The notes below the pieces were generated by a model. That model saw only the letters and a program-made list of their open reading frames with translations. It searched no databases and was not told the origin of the DNA. A DNA stretch of 64,000 nt, taken from Malania oleifera. Lineage: Eukaryota > Streptophyta > Magnoliopsida > Santalales > Ximeniaceae. Positions 44,471 through 57,005 of this stretch are shown piece after piece (the stretch's first letter is position 1; each line of letters opens with the position of its first letter). The stretch is from positions 1,963,001 to 2,027,000 of the forward strand of contig NC_080424.1 in the NCBI RefSeq assembly GCF_029873635.1, given 5' to 3'. The position numbers were made by a program, and so were the translations under genes.

Positions 44471-44794
44471 GCTTGGTATCAAAGCTAACCAGGTTACTAG
44501 ATCTTGTAGACTTGGTTAGGCTTAGTTGTAAGTACATACTAGAGTATAAGATTTGGATATGAGTAGAGTTGGTTGGGGGTTGTTCAGTTGCTAGATCAAG
44601 ATTTGTCGACGATATTCCGTGTTTTCCCCGGGATGACGATTCCAGTAAAAGCAAGGCAGATTATTGATGACTTTCGTGTCAGTGTGATAGGACAGACCTA
44701 GACCTGGCAGGGAGTAGTTAACACGATTAGTGTAGATCATTGTGTTAACTATATGTGTTGTAGAGATACTGATAGATTCCTATTGTGTTGCAGA

Positions 44795-45160
44795 ATGGAT
44801 CCCAAGGATAATGACCTAGGAAGTGGCTCTGAGGAGACTGCGAGTGATGAGTCTCCTTCTGTGCCTCGAGGTTTGACGAAGCAGGTGTTACGGGAGATCA
44901 GGCTGAGTGTGAGGAGACGCGAGCGCTCTCCTACTGCTGCGGGGTGCACCATTGAGAGGTTCACACGCATGCATCCTTCGACGTTCTCTAAAGGACCTGA
45001 CCCGAGGATAGCAGAGGATTGGGTGGAGAAGACTGAGAGGATCTTGGAGGTTCTGCACTGCACGGATAGGCAGTGAGTCCTTTATGCCACCTTCCAGCTA
45101 TCTGGGGAAGCGGGTCGATGGTGGACTGCAGTAAATCTGCTGGGGAAGCAGAGAGGTGGT
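44795..45160 (+). pseudogene. Inner gypsy gag, N-terminal part
   Basis: It starts MDPKDNDLGSGSEE and includes FTRMHPSTFSKGPDPRIAED, then WVEKTERILEVLHCTD, the usual start of the Retrotrans_gag domain. TGA at 45074-45076 replaces the Arg expected in the DRxRV motif; sequence after it (GRWWTAVNLL) stays in frame up to the hAT insertion. It would pack element RNA into particles. Confidence 0.85.
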
Positions 45161-46815
45161 CCTGAGGATAGACCTGGCAAAATGGATAAAAATCCATTAA
45201 TCCGAACCGTATCCGACCCGTTCTAACCGACTCATGACCATCCGTTTGTTAAATGAGTCGAATATGAGTTTTAATTTTCATATCCGCCCCCTTAGCGGGT
45301 CGAGTCGGGTTTATTCGGCGGATATCCGCCAACCCGCTTAACTATTAACTCATAAAAGTAGCCCACAGGCCACAGCCCACTGCTCGTCCGCCCCTAAGGC
45401 CTAAGTTAGCCGGTCCAGTGGCTCCAGCCGCTCCACGCTCCAGCCCATTGAGGCACTGCCCAAAACTCAAAGGCCCAATGGCCAATGCCCCGGCCCAAGC
45501 ACCCACAGCCCACATGCATGCCCCTCTTGACTCTTAAGTCTCCCTCGGCCCTCCCAGACTCCCAAGTCCCACCCTTAGGCTCCCAATCTCCCAGCCCCCA
45601 CCCAGGTCAGCGGCGTCAGCCCCATTTGCGATTCTTCCATTCGAGCCCTAGCCACAGACACAGAGATTGAATCACTCAGATAAGGAGAAGTGGAAACCAG
45701 TCGGCGCTGCACAAGAGACAAGACCCTTCTTCTTCGACCCTTCGAAGCCCTCTGCCCTCGGCCCTCCAAGTCGTGAGTTTCTTCGATCCTTTGAACCAGT
45801 CTTTGCAATCGCCATAGTAGGTTCCAGGAGCTTTGCGCTTCGAATCAATAGGAGCTTCAAACCAGCAGGTGCGAGGAGCTTTGAACCAGCAGGAGGGGGC
45901 TTTAGAACTCAGAACTCATAAGGTAGTTTGGTTACTGGTAGTCCTCCGAGCTCCACTCTGGTTTATGCCTTCCAGGCTTCCTTTGTTCCACAATTCCCCC
46001 CCCTATTTGTCTGTTCCACAGTCCACACTTCCACTGTCACTGTGTATTGTATTTTTATTTTATTTTTCTACTTTTCTTCTTCATGCATCCATGAGCCATG
46101 CTTCTATTTTTATTTAATTTTAAATATATTAAATATTGATTCCTTGCAAATTGTTTAAAGAATTGGTATTTGCAAATTGTAACTTAGGCTTGCCACAGCA
46201 GTGTTTATGTTTTCCCCTAATTATGCATGGATGTTTCCCATTGTGAGCATATTTGGTACTGCAATCCAGTCATTGAAAAAAGTTAAGGACCATTCAGTTG
46301 TGAAAAATAATTTTTATTTTTTCAAAGAATTACAAAAGATGACTCATGACATACCTTGCGTTGTAGTTTTCTATTTTTTGTGCAGAAAAGCTGGAAAACA
46401 ATAATAGAAGAAATCCTTTTCTAGCTTTCTTGAAAATAAAAACTCATTTTTGTAAAACATAGACACTTACAGGAAATACAATTTGACATTGCAAAACATT
46501 ACTAAATATACTGTCGTGTAAATTGATAAGAGTCGGATGGAATGAAAAATGTAAATGAAGAGAATGACAAAACTGAGTAATAAATATGATTTCATGTCGC
46601 TTGATTTCATTATATTCTTATGTACTAAACATGCAGTAAACCATAACATGCATGCATGACAATGACAATGGGGGTAAAGATGAGAATAAAAATGAGAAGA
46701 ATACAATATTTTAGGTTGTGCAAGTAAATGTTTTCTATAATTTTTGTCTTATTTTATTCTATTCTTAAGATTAGATATTTCGGGAACCAAACTTTGATTT
46801 GCAAGGATAGTGTTG

Positions 46816-46942
46816 AGAGCATGGATTTTGGAACATGGAACTGAATTTGTGTGGATTTTTGAAATAAAATCAACACAATTTTGTATTATGGTTTGTTCAA
46901 AGTAACGCATATCCAAATCTATGTCCTAAAAATCCATGCTCT
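46816..46942. mobile_element. 127-bp MITE in the hAT leader intron
   Basis: The terminal inverted repeats are AGAGCATGGATTTT and AAAATCCATGCTCT, 14 bp and perfect. No target duplication is evident, so the superfamily is unknown. Confidence 0.65.
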
Positions 46943-47046
46943 TCCTATGAATCCTATGCATGGTTAGTGTCTGTTGCTCAAATAATCATAATATAAAAAT
47001 TGTACAGTTCATAGAAAACGTGTTATTGTCATAAAAAAAATTAACA

Positions 47047-47078
<32 letters not shown>

Positions 47079-47555
47079 GACCTATAAAAATAAAGTTCTC
47101 TTAATGCATCTATCAACCTTGAGATTATTACTAAAGTCTTAGCTAATAGGTTGAGTGCAATTATTTGATAATGGAGTCCTTAGTAAAAGCATTAATTCCT
47201 CCTTTAAAGCCTTGGTACCGAAGAAATTTAATTCTATTTAATTCCTCCTTTATAGAAAAACAAACCAATGTTCAAGTTAGTGGAGGCTAGTGAAAATATG
47301 AATTTTTAGCTCTAAGCCAATACTTCTAGCAACTACATTATTTGTTATGTTAAATACTTTGACATTTCTGCATTGCTATTGTTGTAGGTCTTTGTCATTT
47401 TAAATACTTTGACATCTCTGCCCTGTTATTGTTGTAGGCCTGCATAGTAGCATTGTTTTTGTTTCAAGATGAATTTAATCCTTCGCTGGGCAATGTAAAC
47501 ATTTAATCCCATTTTATAATTTTTTGCAGTGCATTACAAGGATTTGGGAAAAAAA

Positions 47556-49791
47556 ATGTCTCAGTCAATAGCAAATTCAATTGATCAAAATGATGAAATG
47601 AGTGAAGAAGAAGTTCAGTTGCCAGATTCATCAAACACAGAACCTACAAAAGAAACAACTCCACAGGTAAAAAGAGCTAGGAAAAAAACATATAGTATTT
47701 GGACAGATTTTGAGTTGATTGAAAGTGGAGATAAACAATATGCCCAATGTAAGTATTGTCCTAAGAAATATCTCTACCATAGTAAGAACTCTGGGACATC
47801 AAACTTACATTGTCATATGAAAAAATGCATGGGAAAGAAAAATAGTGATTTGAAACAAATGCTAATGAGTCAAGGTGATGGAAAGTTGTCTTTGCATACA
47901 CGAAAACTTGATCAAGTTGTACAACGTAGGAAGTTGGCAATGGCAATTGTGAGACACAATTTGCCATTTTCCTTTGTTGAGTATGAAGGAATTCATGAAT
48001 GGGCTTTAGAATTAAATCCAGAGAAAAAATTTGTGACAAGAAATACTGCAAAAGCTGATGTTATGAGGGTTTTTTTCAAGGAAAACGAGCACATTCGTGA
48101 GCTTTTATTGAATAATTCTAGTAGAATTTCTCTTACTTCGGACTTATGGACTTCGTTAAATACTGATGGCTATTTATGTTTAACTGCACATTTTGTGGAT
48201 AAAAATTGGAAGCTTCAGAAGAAAGTATTGAGTTTTTCAAGCATGCCTCCTCCACACACTGGTCTAGCACTTAGTAACAAAGTCATGGACTTATTGGTGA
48301 ATTGGGGTATAGACAAGAAGCTATTTTCCATAACATTGGACAATGCTACATCCAATGACTGTTTTGTAGAGTTTTTGAAGTCTAATTTGAACTTGAAAAA
48401 TGCTTTGGTAAGGGAAGGAAAATTTTTTCATGTTCGTTGTTGCACTCACATATTGAATCTCATTGTCCAAGATGGCCTAAAATTATCGCATTTCGCTGTG
48501 GACAAAATACGAGATTATGTCAAATATGTGAAGCATTCACAACATCGAAATCTTAGATTTCATGAATGTTGTGAAAAGGTGAGAGTGCCACGTGTGAGAG
48601 GATTTCGCCAAGATTGTCCTACTAGGTGGAATTCTACTTATATGATGCTTGAAAGTGCTTTATACTATAGAGATGCTATTTGCCAATTCAGATTTAGTGA
48701 GGAGAATTTCAAGTTTTGCCCAAACAATGATGAATGGAAGGAAATTGAGAAAATTACTAGTTTCTTGAAGGTTTTTTATGACTTGACAAATATTTTTTCT
48801 GGGACATCTTATCCAACTGCAAATTTGTACTTTCAAGGAGTATGGAAGGTACAAGTAACTTTACTTAATGCAGCATTGGGTGATGATATCTTTTTAAGGA
48901 ATGTGGCTACTCAAATGCAAGGGAAATTTGACAAATACTGGTCAGATTATAGTAAAATTTTGGCAATGGCTGTTATTCTGGATCCTCGTTTCAAGATACA
49001 ATTTATATCTTTTTGTTTAAAAGAAGTGCAACCAATGTCTTGGAAAGATCGAGTAAACGACATCCAGCGTGAGATGCATTCACTTTTTGATGAGTATGTG
49101 AAGCACCACTCCCCTTCGACTTCTAATAAAATGCCTTCCTTTGAAGCATCTATTAGTCATGATTGTGGTCATATGACACCTATTGCAACATCAGTTGACG
49201 TGACACTAAAAGTAAGATTTTTTTTTAAGTACAAATTTTATTTACTTTTATTATACATCTATAGAATTTTTATATTTTTATTGTTATATACTTGTTTTTA
49301 GGGTTTTAAAGCTTTTGCTAAGGAAGATGAAGAAGCTCCAATGTCAGAACTAGAAATGTTTTTTAGAGAGAGGATGGTAGATTGTGATAAAGAATTGGAT
49401 ATTTTGGACTTTTGGAGGAGTCATGAATATAGGTATCCGATTCTTTCTCGAATGGCAAGAGATATCTTATCAATTCCAATATCAATTGTTGCATCGGAAT
49501 CAGCATTTAGTATTGGAGGAAAAGTCATAAATATGTCACGTAGTTCTCTTACGCCTGATAATGCTGAAACTATCATTTTAACTCGTGATTGGCTGTATAG
49601 TCGAGGAGGTATGCTTATTTACTTATATTTTTATGTTATTAAAAATACTATGTATTATGCAATATTTATTTATATTTTAAAATTTGAATGCAGTTGAAGA
49701 ATTTGTAGATAAGGAAGAACTTGCTGAAGATATTGCTCAAGCTGAAAGAGCAGGTCGTACCTCATCTAGTGTATCATCTTGCTCTATTTGA
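47556..49791 (+). CDS. hAT transposase, zinc finger BED, RICESLEEPER-like (3 coding exons)
   Basis: The coding exons are 47556-49211, 49302-49608 and 49694-49791, with GT/AG introns of 90 and 85 bp; phases fit and 686 residues result without a stop. The start ATG at 47556 (MSQSIANSIDQ) follows an acceptor at 47528. Domains: BED zinc finger (CKYCPKKYLYHSK with later H and C) at about residues 65-95, the RNase H-fold catalytic region with LTSDLWTS and ITLDNATSND (the two Asp), and the hAT dimerisation domain FWRSHEYRYPILSRMARDIL and ASESAFSIGG near the end. Sequence after the dimerisation domain is acidic and Ser-rich. It would bind the TAGACCTGG ends and excise the element. No lesion was seen, so activity is possible, or domestication-like constraint; I favour a recent element. 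Confidence 0.9.
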
Positions 49792-50643
49792 CCTTATTTG
49801 AATATTTCTACACTAGCACAGGTTGTGCAGCTAGTGCTTCTATTTATCTTTGAAAATTATGTAGTCGATAAATTATTATTTATTTGTTGTTTTAACTTGT
49901 AGTGTTGAATAAATTATTTGTAATTTTTTTTCCAGTTTGATAACTTGTAACTTTTGAGATGTTAATTAATAAGTTCAATTTATGTTATTCTATTAATAAC
50001 TTAAATTATATATTGAATTCGTTCATGATAGGCACACGAGGAGAAGAAGATGAAAGCTTTGATGTCACAAATGAAAGCATTTCAATTAATTCAAGGCATT
50101 CAAATGATTTTGAAGTTATTTGAAGGATGGATTGAGATTTTTTTTAGTTTGTTGATAGTTTTATTTTGAGAGATTCACACGATTTGAAAATAGTTGTATT
50201 TAAAGAAACTCACATGCTGTAAGAACAATTATAATGTTTAGATTTTAGACTCACACGAGTTACACAGTTTGAGTTTTTATTTTGAGTTGGATTGAGATTA
50301 ATTTATTGTGTTTTACTGCTTACAGCTTTACTTGCATGAATTAGGAGTTGTTAATTAGTATAAATGATTGAATGATTGATATAGTTACTAAAAAAGTTAA
50401 TACACAAATTAATTGCAAGTTATCGTATACAATTTAAATTATTATGACAAAAATAAATTATTAATAAAATTATATTTGAGAATGGCGGATTATCCGCCCA
50501 TCCGCCATGAATTATCCGACCCGAAACCGCCTAATCCGCCACTTAAACGAGTCAAATATGGATTATGATTTTTTCACTCGATAATCCGCCTTATCCGTCA
50601 CGGATAAATCGACCCGATCCGCTTTGCCAGGTCTACCTGAGGA

Positions 50644-51200
50644 GATGACGTGGATCCGTTTCAAGGAGGTGTTCTTCGACATATACTTCCCAGCTTTAGT
50701 ACGTGATGCAAAGGCAGATGAGTTTTCTGCACTGACTTAGGGGAGTTTGACGGTACAGGGGTATGCTGCTCGATACATAGAGCTATCTCACTTTGCACCA
50801 TGTATGATCTCGAGTGAGTATGAGAAAACTCGGAGGTTTGAGAAGGATTTGAGGAAGGATATCCAAAGATTGGTGGGTATGCTTCAGATCCACGAGTTCT
50901 CGGTATTGGTGGATAAGGCCACGGTGATCGAGATTGGTATTCGAGAAGATGAGGCAGATCAAGAATCGAGGAAGAGGACAGTACCTTCTGGTTCTCAGAC
51001 AGGATCTCATCAGGGATCGTGAAAGAAGAGGAGCAAGGGCTCGGGTTATCGTCAGAATACCGAGCGCCAAAATTCTCAAGTGAGCCAGACTGGTGGTCGT
51101 TGTACTAGGTGCTTCAGACGACATGAGGGTAAGTGTCGATCATTTGAGGGTAACTGTTACAATTGTGGCCAGCCAGGTCACATGGCTCATGATTATTGAG
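50644..51200 (+). pseudogene. Inner gypsy gag, C-terminal part and zinc knuckle
   Basis: The frame continues EMTWIRFKEVFFD right at the hAT target site. It goes on with AARYIELSHFAPCM, RRFEKDLRKDIQRLV and a Gln/Arg-rich linker to CYNCGQPGHMAHDY. There the last Cys of the CCHC knuckle is Tyr (TAT). TAG near 50740 and TGA at 51019 break the frame. CTRCFRRHEGKC before it is a second Cys-rich patch. Confidence 0.85.
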
Positions 51201-51214
51201 CACCGAGGCGGGAT

Positions 51215-51945
51215 GTGCCTGCATCTAGTGTGAACCGAGGAAGCAATCAGATACCTTGGGGGACCGTTCAGATGAATGCAGCTTCGGCCAGAGTATACTC
51301 TTTTACTACAGCGGACGCTGAGCATGCAGGTAACGTGGTGACAGGTACCTTATTATTGCTTTCGAATAAAGCTTCTGTTTTGTTTGATTCGGGTGCGACC
51401 CATTCCTTTTGTGTCTATGAATTTTGTGGGACGATGTGGGGTTGCAACCCAAGACATGAATGAGGTGTTATCTGTTACTATGCCATTTAAGAGTATGTCT
51501 TTCTATAGGAAGATGTTGGTAGACTGCCTAGTGGAAATTCAGGGAAAGATGCTACCAGCAAATCTTGTTGTATATGACATGTCGGGGTTCGATGTCATTC
51601 TGAGGATGAATTGGTTGTTCTCCAGTTATGTCATGATCGACTGTCGTAGGAAGGTGGTAGTTTTCAGACCTCCTCGGAAGCAGGAGTACGAATTTGTGGG
51701 ATCATGTGTGCATTCAGCGCCACAGATTCTGTTCGCACTACAGGCGAGGAGGTTACTCTTGGACGGATGTCAGGGGTACCTCGCTTGTATGAAGGAACCG
51801 CCGCAAGATGAGTTAAGACTCGACGACATCCGGGTAGTCAACGAGTTCCCGGATGTGTTTCCAGATGATTTACCCGATTTACCTCCGGATCGTGAGGTGG
51901 AGTTTGCGATAGAGTTACTGCCTGGTAAGACACCGATCTCTTAAG
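51215..51945 (+). pseudogene. Inner gypsy protease region
   Basis: VLFDSGATHSF near 51390 is the aspartic protease motif. One extra T in the following T-run shifts the frame, after which FVGRCGVATQ and YDMSGFDVILRMNWL follow in another frame, the second half of the fold. GFDVILxMxWL is normally GFDVILGMDWL, so two positions are altered. The frame ends in TAA at 51942-51944. Confidence 0.85.
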
Positions 51946-51956
51946 CTTCATACCAG

Positions 51957-53075
51957 ATGGCTCCAACGGAACACCGGGAGTTGAAGGATCACTTACAGGA
52001 ATTACTGGACAATGGATTCATTCGACCTAGTGTTTTGCCCTGGGGAGCTCCAGTGTTGTTTGTGAAGAAGAAGAATGAGTCGATGCGGATGTGCATTGAT
52101 TACCATGAGATTAACAAGGTAACTGTGAAAAATCGCTATCCTTTACCTTGTATAGATGATCTTTTTGACCAATTACAGGGCACGCGGGTCTTTTCGAAGA
52201 TCAATTTGCGGTCAGGATATCATCAAGTGAGGGTCAAATCGGAGGATGTAGCGAAGACTACTTTCCAAACCAGATATGGCCACTACGAGTTCTTAGTCAT
52301 GCCTTTTGGGTTGACGAATGCTCCGGCAGTGTTCATGGATCTGATGAATAGGGTTTTTTATGAGTACTTGGATCGGTTCATACTGGTATTCATTAATGAC
52401 ATTCTGGTATACTCGAGGAGTACGGAAGAGCACGTGCAACATTTGAGGTTGGTGTTACAGATTCTGCGGGGAAAGAAACTATATGCTAAATTAAAGAAGT
52501 GTGAATTCTGGTTGAGTCAAATTGCATTCTTAGGCCATGTGGTTACTAGGGATGGTATATCAGTTGATCCTAGTAAGATTGAAGTTATGGTCGACTGGGT
52601 GAGGCCGAAGAATGTGCAGGAGGTTCGGAGTTTTCTGGGACTGGCGGGTTACCATCGTCGGTTCGTAGAGGGTTTCTTTAAACAATCTGGACCTCTGACA
52701 CGATTAACCAGGAAAGGAGTGCAGTTTGAGTGGACCAGTGATTGCGAGCAGTGCTTTCAAAAGTTGAAGCACCGGATGGTTACTGCTCCAGTGTTAACCA
52801 TTCCTTCGGGGGATGGTGGATTTGTGATTTATAGCGACACGTCTCTGAAAGGCCTGGGATGTGTGCTTATGCAGCAGGGTAAGGTAGTAGCGTATGCTTC
52901 TCGACAACTGAAGGAATATGAGAAGAACTACCCTACGCACGATTTGGAGTTGGCTGCTGTTGTATATGCACTGAAGATCTGGCGACATTATCTATACGGG
53001 GTGCAGTGTGAGATTTTTATTGATCATAAGAGCCTCAGATATTTCTTTACACAGAAGGTGTTGAACATGAGGTAG
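51957..53075 (+). pseudogene. Inner gypsy reverse transcriptase and RNase H
   Basis: It is an open stretch of 372 codons. RT landmarks are [31 protein letters not shown] (first catalytic Asp replaced by Asn, codon AAT 52203-52205), [12 protein letters not shown] and FINDILVYS (first Asp of the FDD box replaced by Asn, AAT 52395-52397). RNase H starts with [15 protein letters not shown], then [22 protein letters not shown]. The frame ends with TAG at 53073 where Gln is usual. Loss of two active-site Asp makes the enzyme dead. Confidence 0.9.
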
Positions 53076-53090
53076 AGGCGGTGGCTTTAG

Positions 53091-54203
53091 TTGATTAAGG
53101 ACTACAATTGCACAATCAGTTATCACCCGGGGAAGGCTAATGTGGTAGCTGATGCGTTGAGTCGGAAGTCAGGGCCTATGACTATATCTGCGGTTGTAAC
53201 TCAGTGTCACATCAGACGGGATTTGGAAAACTCGGGTATTGAGTTAGTGGTTGGTGATCACCAGGCTTATCTTGCTGGTTTGGTGATCCAACCAACCTTG
53301 TTTGAGCGTATAAAAGCCGCGCAAGCTAATGATGCAGAGTTGGCAGAGGTTATGGAAAAGGTACAGCAGCGACTAACTACAGGGTTTAACATCTCTGAGG
53401 GAGGTGTATTGAGGTTTGGGACCAGACTATGTGTTCCGAACGATGATGAGATCAGAAGGATGATTTTAGAGGATTCACATTGTTCTATGTATACGGTACA
53501 TCCTGGTAGTACAAAGATGTATCGGGACTTGCGTGAGACCTTTTGGTGGTCTAGTATGAAAAGTCAGATTGCTCAGTTCGTGGAGTAGTGTCTGACGTGT
53601 CAGTAGGTGAAAACTGAACATCAGAGGCTGGCAGGGCCGTTGCAGCCTTTGCTTATTTCGGTGTGGAAATGGGAGCATATTTTCATGGATTTTGTGACCG
53701 GTTTGCCACCAGCGCTTCACGGGCAAAATGCTATTTGGGTGATCGTGGATAGATTGATGAAATCTACTCATTTCATACCGATGAGAGTTAGCTATCCTTT
53801 GAGTAGGCTAGCAGATTTGTATGTGCAGAAGATTGTGAGAATGCACAGGGTATTGGTGTCCATTGTGTCAGATCAAGATTCAAGGTTTAATTCTCGATTC
53901 TGGACAAGCTTGCAAGAGGCATTGGGGACGAAGCTTACTTTCAGTACAACGTTCCACCCCCAGACTGATGGACAGTCGGAGAGGACGATATAGATCTTGG
54001 AAGATATGTTGAGAGCTTGTGTGTTAGACTTCGGTGGTAGCTGGATACAATTTATGTCACTTGTAGAGTTCGCTTATAACAACAGCTTCCAGTCTAGTAT
54101 CGGGATGGCACCGTTCGAGGCTTTGTATGGTCGGAGGTGGCGATCTCCTTTTTATTGGGATGAGATTGGTGAACGTCAGGTGTTAGGACGCGAACTTGTG
54201 TAG
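53091..54203 (+). pseudogene. Inner gypsy integrase
   Basis: HPGSTKMYRDLRETFWW leads to the zinc-binding Cys pair CLTCQ. The core has WEHIFMDFVTGLP, SDQDSRFNSRFW and TTFHPQTDGQSERTI, supplying the D, D and E. FVEFAYNNS-like and GMAPFEALYGRRWRSP follow. TAG stops at about 53586, 53604, 53991 and 54201 all lie where Gln would be expected. Confidence 0.88.
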
Positions 54204-54305
54204 CAGGCATGTGAGAAGGTGGGTTTGATCTGGGAGAGGATTAGATCAGCTTAGAGTCGGTAGAAGAGTTACGTAGATGTTCGCCGCTGTGAGTTAGAGT
54301 TCGAA

Positions 54306-54690
54306 GTGGGAGGTAAGTTATTTCTTCGTATTGCTCCAATGAAAGGAGTGATGAGATTTGGGAGGAAGGGCAAGCTGAGCCAGAGTTATATCGGACCATT
54401 CGAGGTACTTGAGCGAGTTGGTCCAGTAGCCTATAGAGTTGCATTACCACCAGCACTTTCGAAGGTCCATGATGTGTTTCACGTATCCATGTTGAGGAGG
54501 TACATGTTGGACCCTTCACATGTTATTAGTTATGATGAGTTGGAAATTGAGGATACTTTAGCGAACTGTAAAGTTTAGAAGCTTCGTACCAAAGAGATAC
54601 CGTTAGTGAAGGTATTGTGGCGAAATGATGAGGTTTAAGAAGCTTCTTGGGAACTGGAAATGGAAATATGCCGGAAGTATCCACAGTTGT
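54306..54690 (+). pseudogene. Inner gypsy integrase C-terminus with chromodomain-like end
   Basis: LSQSYIGPFEVLERVGPVAY and KVHDVFHVSMLRRYMLDPSH are standard. After a TAG near 54576, LRTKEIPLVKVLWRNDEV and ASWELEMEMCRKYPQLF match the chromodomain-like tail of Tekay/Del elements, thought to guide integration to heterochromatin. Confidence 0.8.
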
Positions 54691-54964
54691 TTTGAGCACT
54701 TGTACATGATACTACTGTGGGTTGGGATAGGTGATTAGTCGTCGGGAGTGTGTGTGTATTGTGAACTCCTGAGACCATTGTTTATGTAACCACGGTATTC
54801 CTCCACCATAAGTGAGGGTATGTATATGTATATGCATGATGGGACTACGTTGTAGTGGTCGCCGGTGTTCTCTAGAGTGGTGTATATGTGTTTGATCGTG
54901 TGTATGACTTCATGAATGAGAGGTGGCAAATTTCAAGGACGAAAATTTTGTAAGGAGGGGAGAT

Positions 54965-56741
54965 TGTAAGAACCCGAACCGTGATAACTTGGTTTAAATA
55001 AATAGGAGAGGGGCAAATAGAGAATTTGGCAGATTTCGTCGACGAAGCCTTTGTTCTTCTCGTTAACGAAAATCAAAGACTCGTCGACGAGGAGAAGCCG
55101 AGGGGTCTCAAAAAAATTGGTGATCTCAGATTTGTCGACAAGGTCACCGATTCGTCGACGAAGTTAGTGAAAGATTCGTCAACAAGAACACCATTTCGTC
55201 AATGAATTGGGCCAGGTCAAAGGGCCATAAATAAGATTTTTCTTTTCTTCCAAGCTAAGAAAACTTAATCTTATTTCTTTCTCTCTCTAGAACTCTCCCT
55301 ACTCTCCTTCTCTTTAGATTTCTTCACTGATCGTTGATGGAATCGAAAATCTGAAGTTACCACGAGGATCATGGAAGGATTCTCTATGATTTCTATGGAT
55401 CGGAATCTCGTTTCGAAGATTTTTGGGTTTTGGTGTAAAATCGAGGTAAGGCTCGGTTTTCAATTCTAATCCTGTAGTTAGGTAGGTAACAGTCTTATGA
55501 GTATATTTTGTACTGTGATTTGTAGGTTTTGGAACTCGATTCGCTGTTTAGGAGGCTTGGAGTTCAGGATTGGCTATTCGGGGGGAAAAGGTAAAGGGAA
55601 CTATGTTTATATTGGTTATTTTTGAAATCGGACTCGGTGGAACTGTGGTCCATGGTCCTGTATGTGTTTTGGCTACTAATTTGGGGGAATCTAATAGGGA
55701 AAACTATAGGTTTTTCATTGTTACAGTTTTGGGAAAAAAGGGGCGACGGGCAGAATCCCGGGTTTTGTTGAAAACAGAGTATATGTGTGATTTATACTAT
55801 GATATTGGGATGGTCGTGCCTTAACTTATTTAAACTGTCTTTGTTTGAAAAACCATGTTTTAGATTACCAAAAGGGTGTAGCTTGTTTGGTTATATATGA
55901 GCATGCATGTGTGTGTGATATGTTGAAATGCTAGTAGGAATTGGGTTCCGAAATTGTTCTAGGTACTGAGAGTGTCCAGCTCTATATCCGAGAGCGTGTG
56001 TTTATCGCCTACCACGTAGGCAAGAGTATCCGACTCTATATCTGAGGGCGTGAGCCTATACCGGCAGAATAGGCCGAAGGGTGTGGATCCACCAGTTGCT
56101 AGTGGCGCCATGCTTCGCGGGTTGGCTACGGGCCAATGCCGAATTGTCGTGGACCGGCTTCGGACCGAAGGGTGTGACGACAACGGGATTGCTGATCATG
56201 TGTTGTGTGTGCGTGTATGCACTGTGGAAATTAGTACTGGAATGCATTTAACTGCGTGTATGTTGTATCATGACAATGCTCAAATGCCACATACCGATAT
56301 AACCTATGTTCTTCCTTACTGAGAGGTGTCTCACCCCTGCTGTACATACATTTTTACAGGTCTTTCAAGTAACTGGAACTAGCGTCATGGTGTTAGGAGT
56401 ATAGTGGTCGGTGTACTGCGTTTAGCACTTGGGTAAGTGCTAAGACTGTATTTTTGTTGGGTTGCCATTTTGAGATGTATTTGGGCACCTAGTTTGTACG
56501 TTTTGATAGAGCCATGTTCTGCTCTTGTATAAACTCTGGTATGGTACTGCATATGTGTATATAGATGACCTTTTTTTGCTGCGTAAATGATTGTATTTGG
56601 ATGTATTTAGGGTGCCTGGGAACCCCACGGGATTGGACCCTCATCCTTTGTACTGTATCTTTAGATGTTTTTATCGGATACAGGGACAGGTTAGGTTACA
56701 TTCTCACCCCTGGGTCCCATTTCGGGGTTCGGGGCGTGACA
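54965..56741 (+). repeat. Inner gypsy 3' LTR
   Basis: It is similar throughout to 42628-44470. It lacks a 20-odd bp piece near the start and about 25 bp around 56090, and its TATA box reads CATAAATA (55226-55233). Most other differences are C/T or G/A. Confidence 0.92.
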
Positions 56742-56973
56742 CTAGGAGATTTATTTATGTTATTAGAATATATATATATATATATATGCATGCATACCAG
56801 ATATTATACAGAATGTGAATTTTCAAAGTATGTGTGGCCTGAGTACATGATATTGATATGCAGTTTTTCAGTATTTCAAGTTATATAGCTATAGATAGAT
56901 AATTGCAAATTTTATATAGACAGAATATATATACATATACAGTTTTATTTAGATGAATACATATAAAATATAG

Positions 56974-57005
<32 letters not shown>

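Larger units (their letters stand above)
45161..50643 (+). mobile_element. hAT transposon (RICESLEEPER-like), 5,467 bp, intact ends
   Basis: CCTGAGGA at 45161-45168 and 50636-50643 is a perfect 8-bp target duplication. The ends TAGACCTGGCAAA and TTTGCCAGGTCTA are perfect inverted repeats. Sub-terminal regions on both sides are rich in ATCCGCC, GACCCG and related short motifs, the expected transposase-binding clusters. A non-coding first exon seems to end at about 45920 (ATAAG/GTAGTT), and the coding exons start after TTTTTTGCAG at 47529. It sits in the gag gene of the inner gypsy element. Confidence 0.95.
42623..56746 (+). mobile_element. Inner Ty3/gypsy chromovirus-type element, 14.1 kb, complete structure
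   Basis: The flanks CTAAG (42623-42627) and CTAGG (56742-56746) are a 5-bp target duplication with one mismatch. The 5' LTR is 42628-44470 (1,843 bp) and the 3' LTR 54965-56741 (1,777 bp). The primer binding site TGGTATCAAAGC is at 44474-44485, and an AAGGAGGGGAGAT polypurine tract lies just before 54965. The interior encodes gag and pol in the order protease, RT, RNase H, integrase, chromodomain-like end, as in the Tekay/Del clade. The element carries a hAT insertion in gag and many stops. The two LTRs differ mainly by transitions and several small indels. Confidence 0.92.

Noticed and set aside
47761..48051. 96-residue minus-strand frame
   Set aside because: It is a shadow of the hAT transposase exon on the other strand.
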